DNA of 64,000 nucleotides from Bin80 sp964503085. Lineage in GTDB: Bacteria; Bacteroidota; Rhodothermia; Rhodothermales; Bin80. The translations under genes were made by a program, and so were the position numbers. The notes under the pieces are model-generated. The model was given only the letters and a program-made list of their open reading frames with translations. It did not search any database and had not been told where the DNA came from. Positions within the stretch are counted from its first letter, which is position 1. Each line of letters starts with the position of its first letter. Shown in pieces: positions 57,682 through 64,000 of the stretch. The stretch spans positions 1-64,000 of the forward strand of contig CAZCYQ010000012.1 of assembly GCA_964503085.1 (NCBI GenBank), given 5' to 3'.

Positions 57682-58428
57682 ATGAATCGAATTTTACCCA
57701 TGAAAGGGACTTCGGCCATTGTCCGGTACACCGGGCTAATTATGGTAGCGTTTTTGGTAGTCATCGGGGCATGCGATAGTAGCGAACCAGATATTGTACC
57801 GCTTGAGGTGCTTATAGCTGAGGATATTCCTGCTGACCCTGCCTCAGGCAGAGATTCGACAACAGGGCAGGCGATCTCAAACAACCTTTTTACCCTGTAC
57901 GATCTTGATGAAAATCAGATCGTGTTGTCCTCATCGGTAATTGATGCTGCGCAACGCCGTGCGGACTCCACCAGTACGGTTTGGGATATCGGCTTCAGGG
58001 GGACAACAATCATTTTTAATGGAGGTGATAGCGGGCCTGGTCAGGCGCGAGCACAAATACTTGTACAGCTATTTGATGAAGTTGTGGAAGCTCCGGTCGA
58101 TGGATATATCGCTGATGGTGAAAATTCTACATGTCCACAAATCCAGACACCGGCAGGGCCAGTGCCTGGGAGCACGCTGGCAATTTGTGCTGGTTCCGAC
58201 AATGGATGGTATAATTACAACTCGGAGGCAGGTCTCATCAGCCCAATTCCGGGGCGCACCATCGTGCTGAAAACTGCGACGGGCAACTATGCTGCTCTCC
58301 GAATTCTGAGTTATTACCTGGGGAGTCCCAATCCCCCAGATGCGGATGCACCATCACGCTATTACACATTTGAGTTCGTTCTGCAGACTGACGGTTCGCC
58401 CGACCTTCGAACTACGACCGGCAGTTAA
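57682..58428 (+). CDS. HmuY-family heme-binding lipoprotein
   Basis: 248 residues from the ATG at 57682 (an ATG at 57700 and a longer frame are alternatives). Lipoprotein signal with VIGAC lipobox. HmuY-like core with 'VWDIGFRGTTIIFNGGDSG' (about 105-125) and a C-terminal 'YYTFEFVLQTDG' strand. HmuY proteins take up heme and hand it to the outer-membrane receptor HmuR. Placement just after the receptor supports the pair. Confidence 0.82.
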   Translation: MNRILPMKGTSAIVRYTGLIMVAFLVVIGACDSSEPDIVPLEVLIAEDIPADPASGRDSTTGQAISNNLFTLYDLDENQIVLSSSVIDAAQRRADSTSTVWDIGFRGTTIIFNGGDSGPGQARAQILVQLFDEVVEAPVDGYIADGENSTCPQIQTPAGPVPGSTLAICAGSDNGWYNYNSEAGLISPIPGRTIVLKTATGNYAALRILSYYLGSPNPPDADAPSRYYTFEFVLQTDGSPDLRTTTGS

Positions 58429-59084
58429 TGAGCAGGATCTGTCCAGATGTGTATTGGAGAAGAACGGAGGTGTTAAGACGGTTTGAGGTGCTCTGTCAAG
58501 GCTGGCTGATCGTAGAAATGGTGAAGAAGTTCCTGTAAGACGGTAGACGGAGCCATCAAGGCAGACGCATCGGTGCAGGTCACAGCGGATGTACATTTCT
58601 GGGAGAAGGTTCGTCCGATGATCTATGTGGAGGTGTACTTATACCACCTGCACCGGCTGCGTTGCCGAAACGGCTGAGCAAGTTTGCCTTCTGGTGCGCC
58701 GAGGAAGCGCAATCAGATGTAGCGGAGCCTCTGTACAATAAGCATCTGTTCGTGGTTTACAGCATTTACGGGGCGAAGAAGAACTCTGAACGTTCGCGCC
58801 GGGGGGGGTATTGGTTGCAATGAATCTTACCACCGACGGTCCATCTCATTATGTGCAGTGCAAAGGCATCCAAACGGAGGTGGCGCAGCTACTGTATATA
58901 GGGTGGGCTCGTTGATGCATTCTATGATGCTCATATGATTCTATGTAATGAGGACAGTCCATTCAACTCTGATCCGGGTAAACTCTGCTTCCAGGTGCAG
59001 TAGTCTAATAGACGGACTGGATAAAGTACAGGGCACCTTAGTTGAATCTGAAAAATGACTGTACAGTTACATCCAGCGCCCAGA
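58429..59084. other. 656-nt spacer between HmuY and AIPR genes
   Basis: No recognisable gene. Short frames with low coding character, including one near 58660-58810, could be decayed coding DNA. It marks the boundary between the heme locus and the defence remnant. Confidence 0.5.
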
Positions 59085-60920
59085 TTATGTACGGAGTGAA
59101 GCTTCTTCCTTAGAGGGCGTGAAGTAGCTCCAGAAATCTCCTGTCAATTGCCTGTCTATTGCAGGTAGATCCCGTTCTAGGCGAGTCCAGAAATTTTCCT
59201 TCTTTGCCCACTCTGACGGGTTTTGAACCGGCCTGGCATCAAGGTACAGGATATTTCTGGCAAATTTCGCGATCAAGGCCAGCTGACTTACAAATGAATC
59301 GTTGACAATTTGCTCTTTCCAGATTTTTCGGTAACTCAGGATCATATCTCTATTATTGCCAAGCGCATTGGCTGCCGAGAGTGTATAGGCAACGATATTG
59401 GCCCGGTAGCCACCCCGATTACGGTACCAATCCTGACGCGAAACCATGCGTTCGGTAGCTTTGAAAACTATGCCGCGGGCAATAATTCGTTGATAATAGT
59501 CTTCATTGAACTGTTCAGGTGATTGCTTCCATGCCTCTTCTATTCGCTGCATATATTGTATGAAATTCTTCTGCGCCCCTAGATTTACCCAGTGTGGAGC
59601 GTCATCCCATACATTTTCGAATTTGGCGAGGTCGGTTTTTGTGAATTTCTTTGGGTACTTAGCCTTGAAGCGCTTCTTTTCTGCATATGATAGCATGGAT
59701 TGCTTGTCTGCATACTGCCCCCTAGAGCGTTCATAAAACCACTTGGTTTGATTTAGCTCACCTTCAACAGCGGGTGTCCATATGCGACGGGAGAAGTTTT
59801 CTATTTTGATGTGGAATGGATGGTTTGACCGGAGATCCGGGATACTTACCTTGTTCTGTGTATTCGCGTATTTTGCGATTTTCTGGATTATTTCTGGGCC
59901 AAGGTTATCACTAATCTCAGAAATCTTCATCTGGACAAAAACCTTTGACAGGTCTGGAGCATTTTTTAATTGAGATGCATGATAAAGTGAAACCATAGTT
60001 TGCCCTCCATTCACAATCTGGAGATCACGAATCCGGATAATCCGACTCTTGTCTTCGTTGAGCCGTATATCCTGTGCGGTGGCGGTTATGCCGTTGTTGT
60101 AGGCGAAAAATCTGTGAGGTTCAATCAGAATCGTGTTACGGATTCCTTTGTTCACATTTCCGCGTGCCTGCAGGAAGCAACGCACATTCTGCTCCAAAAG
60201 GCGGGCTCCATATTCCTCATACAGATCAGCCAGGGTTTCCCCCGAGATAACGGCCAGATATGATTTAAAAGCGTTGAGGCCTACATGTGCTCTGAGACAG
60301 GGTAGCCCACGTTGAAACATGTCAATCAGATTTACATCCAGTGGCACTCGCCCGCTTCGTGAGCTGTGCTGGCGATGCAGGCGTGAAATATCCCAGATGG
60401 AATAAACCGCTGTAACACCACTCAAATCCTGATTGTCGATTGACTTACTGCGAGTACTGAGATATCGCTCGGAAGACAAAATGAAGTTGACGCGCCGAAT
60501 TTGGTCCTTTTGATCATAGATTCTGCGGGACAATTGATACTCAGGTGATGTCTCATCAAAATCCAGGTAGAGTGGATCTTGTCTCGACTTAGACTTAATG
60601 AAAAAACTACGAGCTTGCTTGAACTCGCTTTCATAGTCCCTCTTATTGAGTGGCTCAAGGGTTTGCCTGTTCTCAAAATCTGCAAGATGTAAATCCAAAG
60701 TAGTTTCACCTTGATGAAAAAAATATCCGTCAATTTTCATCCCGCCTCTACCGCTCCGACGGTAGTGGCAATGTTCAAATCCATGAAAGTCACCAGCTTC
60801 AATCAACTGTTCCGAGATTATGTCAAGAAAGGTATTGCGCTGAAACGTGCCATGAGTTCTTGCATCAATCTGCAATTGCTGGCGGAATTCCTCGAAATAC
60901 TCGTCAAGCTTCATTTGCAT
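59085..60920 (-). CDS. AIPR-family (abortive phage resistance) protein
   Basis: 611 residues. The AIPR signature is clear: 'FFAYNNGITATAQDI' (about 268-282), 'IRDLQIVNGGQTMVSLYHAS' (about 296-315) and 'YANTQNKVSIPDLRSN'. AIPR proteins are linked to abortive infection and to predicted restriction systems with Z1 helicases and MutL/MORC ATPases. Starts inside the end of the DUF4420 gene (10-nt overlap; ATG at 60914 gives a 4-nt ATGA overlap). Cytoplasmic; biochemical activity not established. Confidence 0.88.
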   Translation of the reverse strand: MQMKLDEYFEEFRQQLQIDARTHGTFQRNTFLDIISEQLIEAGDFHGFEHCHYRRSGRGGMKIDGYFFHQGETTLDLHLADFENRQTLEPLNKRDYESEFKQARSFFIKSKSRQDPLYLDFDETSPEYQLSRRIYDQKDQIRRVNFILSSERYLSTRSKSIDNQDLSGVTAVYSIWDISRLHRQHSSRSGRVPLDVNLIDMFQRGLPCLRAHVGLNAFKSYLAVISGETLADLYEEYGARLLEQNVRCFLQARGNVNKGIRNTILIEPHRFFAYNNGITATAQDIRLNEDKSRIIRIRDLQIVNGGQTMVSLYHASQLKNAPDLSKVFVQMKISEISDNLGPEIIQKIAKYANTQNKVSIPDLRSNHPFHIKIENFSRRIWTPAVEGELNQTKWFYERSRGQYADKQSMLSYAEKKRFKAKYPKKFTKTDLAKFENVWDDAPHWVNLGAQKNFIQYMQRIEEAWKQSPEQFNEDYYQRIIARGIVFKATERMVSRQDWYRNRGGYRANIVAYTLSAANALGNNRDMILSYRKIWKEQIVNDSFVSQLALIAKFARNILYLDARPVQNPSEWAKKENFWTRLERDLPAIDRQLTGDFWSYFTPSKEEASLRT

Positions 60921-61945
60921 TCGTTCGCGCTCCAGATAGTTTCAAGTGGACAAACAAAGGGTTCTGCGGCATCAATCTGCAGTTTATATCTCACGTTCTG
61001 AAGGCCTCCAGGAAGTTCGGACCGGACAATTCGGGGGAACTTACCAGTAACGCGATAGACACATGTTTCGGCGACTTGAAATGAGGGGCTGTCGTATTGC
61101 TGGAGTTCGGCATATCCTGCGGTAGCCAGTTTAATCTGGTACTCTTCGAGTGCAGGACTCTCTATCAAATCGCTTTCAATTCTCTGTGCCATTTCATTGA
61201 GAGACAAGGCCGCGGGTAGCTCAGTGCTTTCAATAATGCGTTCAACCGTCAAAAAGAGGTGCTCGGCTGGACTCTCTAACTGGTCTTCGGAGGAGATATG
61301 GACAAGGTTTGGGCCCTTGTTCGAGATGGTCTTTATCTCTACTGCTGTATTATCGAATACAAAGTCCTGATTTCCCCCCTTCGGTCCTATCCATGCATCT
61401 AGTGCGTCACTTTGGCTGAGCTTATTGGTATAGAGGGACCGAAGAAAGTACAGTTCCGCAAAAAGGCCTCTCACTTCCGCAGGTGACAAAAGTTGAGGTC
61501 TTTCCCCAGCAAGAAATCGTTGCCAGCGCTTCAATTGATTCAATGTAATCGTCAGAGCCGTCCTAGAATCAGATGTATTGCTGAGACTCCGTATCAGCGT
61601 ATTGCACAGAGCATGGAACAGGTCAAGATTGATATTGCTGACCAGTGTTATGACCAAGATTTGTGTAAGGGTTCCAGGGCGCTGTCGAAGGTCAATATCA
61701 ATGCCCTGAACGTTCATATTTGCTTTGAGGAATGCCTCTTGATGGTCTCCGTCAAGTTCTGCAACCAGGAGGCAATGTCCGTGCACGTCTTTGCCCCAAT
61801 AGACTGGAATCAGTCCATCAGTATTGATTATTCGAACATTGTAGTCTGTGTTAGGCTGCTGGATGTCGTCCCAGGGCGTGGAATAGATCATAGCTTTGGT
61901 ATAGAAATAGCTTTGTTCATGCTCAGGTTTAATCGTCTCCGGCAT
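60911..61945 (-). CDS. PD-(D/E)XK nuclease-like protein (DUF4420)
   Basis: 344 residues from the ATG at 61945; an alternative ATG at 61891 would start at MIYSTPWDDI. Predicted restriction nuclease core: a helix 'PAEVRGLFAELYFL', then 'GPKGGNQDFVFDNTAVEIKTI' giving the D...ExK catalytic pattern (about residues 190-215). DUF4420 proteins accompany Z1 helicases and AIPR proteins in predicted restriction-type defence operons. Overlaps the upstream Z1-like stub by 17 nt and the downstream AIPR gene by 10 nt. Confidence 0.82.
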   Translation of the reverse strand: MPETIKPEHEQSYFYTKAMIYSTPWDDIQQPNTDYNVRIINTDGLIPVYWGKDVHGHCLLVAELDGDHQEAFLKANMNVQGIDIDLRQRPGTLTQILVITLVSNINLDLFHALCNTLIRSLSNTSDSRTALTITLNQLKRWQRFLAGERPQLLSPAEVRGLFAELYFLRSLYTNKLSQSDALDAWIGPKGGNQDFVFDNTAVEIKTISNKGPNLVHISSEDQLESPAEHLFLTVERIIESTELPAALSLNEMAQRIESDLIESPALEEYQIKLATAGYAELQQYDSPSFQVAETCVYRVTGKFPRIVRSELPGGLQNVRYKLQIDAAEPFVCPLETIWSANECK

Positions 61946-62234
61946 CGAAATCATCATCGAGCATGCCATGGGTGGCAAATAATTCTGGTTGTATGTAAAC
62001 CGGATTTGCTACGACTTCCACCTCAGTGATATAATCATCTGGTGGAAAACCCATACTAATCGTTGGAAGACGGACATTTTTCTGCGACGAACCTGTTTTT
62101 CCAGTCAAGACATGTATCATGAGGAGTGGACATTGTCGCACTGCACGATAGTCTGCGTCAATAAGGTTTCCCTCGCGTTTGTTGTTTTTTGCTCGCTCAC
62201 GAGCTTCATTTACCTGTTCCTCTGAAAGTGCATA
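61929..62234 (-). pseudogene. C-terminal stub of a Z1-type helicase, cut by IS21
   Basis: About 101 codons of an open frame that runs without a break into the IS21-family element. The product has a helical charged part (EEQVNEARERAKNNKREGN) and 'CPLLMIHVLTGKTG', then 'VRLPTISMGFPPDD', similar to the C-terminal end of Z1 domain proteins, and an acidic tail. Its position just upstream of DUF4420 and AIPR is that of Z1 in this operon type. The rest of the gene must lie beyond the IS, outside the window. Family call is largely from context. Confidence 0.6.
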
Positions 62235-62321
62235 TTCCGACGATGTGGGGCACTGATTCCGACGATGTGGGGCACCAATCCGAGCGAAGCGGGGCACCAT
62301 TCCGATTGATGCGGGGCACTT
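62235..62321. repeat. IS21-type terminal repeats, four units
   Basis: Four tandem units starting at about 62235, 62257, 62279 and 62300, each with (T)TCCGA-N6-GGGGCAC and 21-22 nt period. Typical multiple transposase-binding repeats at an IS21-family end. The outer edge of the first unit marks the left end of the element and the junction with the Z1-like gene. Confidence 0.8.
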
Positions 62322-62341
62322 GTGTGGTGTTAGACTGTCTT

Positions 62342-63103
62342 TCATGATGTTGTGGATTTGATCGTCAATTCTTGTTCACCCTGGATCTTTCGCATGGAGT
62401 CTCCGGTCAACTGAATTTTGTGGGCATTGTTGACCAGTCGGTCCAGGATTGCGTCGGCTAATGTAGGATCTTCCATGGTCTGATGCCATTTGTCCAGGGG
62501 GTACTGACTGGTGACAATGGTAGATCGGAGGGTATAGCGGTCATCCACGAGTTCCATCAGATCACGCTGTTGTGCGCGACGAATGCCATGCAGGCCCCAA
62601 TCATCGAGGAGGAGTACATCAGTGCGGGCCAGCTGTTTCAACGTACGAAGGTAGGTGCGGTCTTCGCGCGCGAGCTGGAGCGTTTCCAACAGGCGATGCA
62701 GGCGGTAATAGCGGGTTCGGAAGTTTTCCAGGCAGGCCTTGTGGGCCAGCGCACAGGCGACATAGCTTTTACCGACGCCGGTGGGTCCGGTAATCAGGAT
62801 ATTCTGACGCCTTCGGATCCATTGGCAACCGGCCAGGTGAAGCATCAGGCGCTTGTCCAGTCCGCGAGAGGGACGGTAGTCCAGATTGGCCATGCAGGCC
62901 TGAAGGCGTAGCTTGGCCATCTTCAATCGCCGGGCCAGTCGCCGATCTTCGCGTACAGCTTCCTCATGGTCGACCATGAGGCCAAGACGATCCATGAACG
63001 ACATCGCCTCTATCTCTGGCGTCTCCAATTGATTGCGCAGTGCGGTGGCCATACCGCCGAGCCGCATCTGCTCAAGTTTTGAGAGGGTTGGGTGTATAAG
63101 CAT
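62342..63103 (-). CDS. istB: IS21-family helper ATPase IstB
   Basis: 253 residues. AAA+ ATPase with Walker A GPTGVGKS (about 106-113), Walker B VLLLDDWG and the IstB-type start 'TLSKLEQMRLGGMATALRNQ'. Helps IstA in target selection and transposition. Its ATG shares one nucleotide with the istA stop. Confidence 0.95.
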   Translation of the reverse strand: MLIHPTLSKLEQMRLGGMATALRNQLETPEIEAMSFMDRLGLMVDHEEAVREDRRLARRLKMAKLRLQACMANLDYRPSRGLDKRLMLHLAGCQWIRRRQNILITGPTGVGKSYVACALAHKACLENFRTRYYRLHRLLETLQLAREDRTYLRTLKQLARTDVLLLDDWGLHGIRRAQQRDLMELVDDRYTLRSTIVTSQYPLDKWHQTMEDPTLADAILDRLVNNAHKIQLTGDSMRKIQGEQELTIKSTTS

Positions 63104-64000
63104 TAAGGGGTTCCGTTTGAGGTGTAATAGTTGGCTCCACGAATATTTTCGTGTTCAATAGGGGGCTCCTGATGCAGCTCGGTCGTCATGCGTTTGACGA
63201 TCTTTTTCACCGCAGGTGAACTCAGGGTTTGTTGCTCCAATGCGATCGCGCAGGCCTTTTCCAATACGTCATGCCCAAACTCACTCCCCAGTCTGAGAAT
63301 GGCCAGACAGCGCCGATAGGCCTGCTCCGGGATCAGAAAGCGTGCAAAGTTCGCTTCAATCAAGGCGGTGGTCTGCGGACCGATGGTTTGTGCCCAGCGA
63401 ATGAATCGCTTGGGAGACCACTTCGCATACTCCCGGTGGTGAACCGGCATATGGATCACGTTGGTCGTGTATTGACCGCTGGCGAGACTGCGTATATGCG
63501 ACGCAATCCGCTCCTCTCCAAGGTAAATCTCTACGGTACATGAACGAATCAATCCGCGCACAGACTTCCCAACGTAGGTATGCGGCACGCTGTAGAAGTG
63601 CTTGTCAATCTGTACATGGTAATCTGGCCCCACTTTCCGTTTGCCGGTCCAGACACCATACACATACGGATTCGCCGGTAGTGGACGCAGCGCCGGCCGA
63701 TCCACGTCCTCAAACCTGCTTCGTCGGGTGCCCGGCATCTTCTGGAATGGCGTCAAATTCAATACCTTGACCTCCTCTAATATGGCGGCATTGAGCTCCT
63801 GAAGGCTGAAAAACGTCACGTTGCGTAAGACCGCCAGAATATTGCGCTGGGCATGCAATACCCCCGATTCCACTTTTCCCTTATCCCGAGGCTTCCGAGG
63901 ACGGGCTGGAAGCACCCCGACTTGGTAATGCTCCGTCAAATCCCGGAAGGATTCATTCAGAACCGGGACATCGTCCTTCTTGAATTGAATCACGGCGGAC
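63103..64000 (-). CDS. istA: IS21-family transposase IstA, C-terminal part
   Basis: Frame open to the window edge, so the N-terminus is missing. Visible part: end of the DDE core with 'GVLPARPRKPRDKGKVESGV' (last catalytic Glu in KVE) and the C-terminal Mu-transposase-like region with 'VDRPALRPLPANPYVYG' and 'VQIDKHFYSVPHTYVGK'. Catalyses IS21 transposition with IstB. Confidence 0.93.
   Translation of the reverse strand, partial: SAVIQFKKDDVPVLNESFRDLTEHYQVGVLPARPRKPRDKGKVESGVLHAQRNILAVLRNVTFFSLQELNAAILEEVKVLNLTPFQKMPGTRRSRFEDVDRPALRPLPANPYVYGVWTGKRKVGPDYHVQIDKHFYSVPHTYVGKSVRGLIRSCTVEIYLGEERIASHIRSLASGQYTTNVIHMPVHHREYAKWSPKRFIRWAQTIGPQTTALIEANFARFLIPEQAYRRCLAILRLGSEFGHDVLEKACAIALEQQTLSSPAVKKIVKRMTTELHQEPPIEHENIRGANYYTSNGTP

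Larger units (their letters stand above)
62235..64000 (-). mobile_element. IS21-family insertion sequence, partial
   Basis: Element with terminal repeats at 62235, istB at 62342-63103 and istA running off the window. Genes look intact, so the copy may be active. It interrupts the Z1-like gene of the defence operon. The other end and the target duplication are outside the window. Confidence 0.88.

Overview
The window reads as chromosomal DNA of a Bacteroidota/Rhodothermota-type bacterium (best guess Rhodothermia or Balneolia-like). Evidence: a complete BatA-BatE aerotolerance operon, a DUF5683 membrane protein beside ParB/ParA, a DUF5989 small protein, Bacteroidota-style Ig-like lipoproteins, a cluster of TonB-C-terminal proteins, a TonB-dependent receptor/HmuY pair, and a serine-palmitoyltransferase-like enzyme typical of sphingolipid-making bacteria. 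TAG, TAA and TGA are all used as ordinary stops. Species cannot be named from this alone. No tRNA, rRNA or CRISPR array was seen.

Layout. 0.1-7.4 kb: tightly overlapping minus-strand operon DUF58 - BatI-like - BatA - BatB - BatC - BatD - BatE, with no MoxR ATPase at its head. 7.5-11.4 kb: plus-strand housekeeping genes (YceI, PurQ, rhomboid, GH18 lipoprotein, VanZ-like). 11.5-17.7 kb: minus-strand block with a likely sphingolipid cassette (glycosyltransferase, SPT-like synthase, GNAT-fold acyltransferase), then DUF5683, ParB, ParA and a 53-residue DUF5989 protein. 17.9-21.0 kb: two FtsX/MacB-type permeases and RpiA. 21-25 kb: three TonB-C-terminal proteins separated by decayed DNA with insertion-sequence remnants. 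25-31 kb: NAD(P)HX repair enzyme, Ig-like lipoprotein, MoaB, YidD, HisI, TPM-domain protein.

31.4-43.7 kb is the main accessory locus: a stand-alone acyl carrier protein, an alpha/beta hydrolase and a 3416-residue type I polyketide synthase. The PKS has one complete, fully reducing, C-methylating module (KS-AT-DH-MT-ER-KR-ACP) followed by a second KS and a degenerate AT that lacks its catalytic serine and about 80 residues. A broken ISL3-family transposase follows directly. 45-54 kb holds a small membrane protein, a trypsin-like protease, a Tat-exported beta-propeller protein, two tandem penicillin-binding-protein-like serine hydrolases, a PIG-L deacetylase and a Tat-signal lipoprotein. 54-58.4 kb has an SDR enzyme and a heme-uptake pair whose receptor is cut by an in-frame TAG stop; a 17-bp palindrome sits directly before the receptor start codon.

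59-64 kb is a defence island remnant: AIPR protein, PD-(D/E)XK (DUF4420) nuclease and the C-terminal stub of what is probably a Z1-type helicase, interrupted by an IS21-family element that runs off the window edge. This gene set matches the predicted MORC/MutL-Z1-nuclease-AIPR restriction systems. The most interesting leads are the PKS with its terminal KS-AT(degenerate) didomain and its two trans partners, the sphingolipid cassette, and the disrupted Z1/DUF4420/AIPR system.
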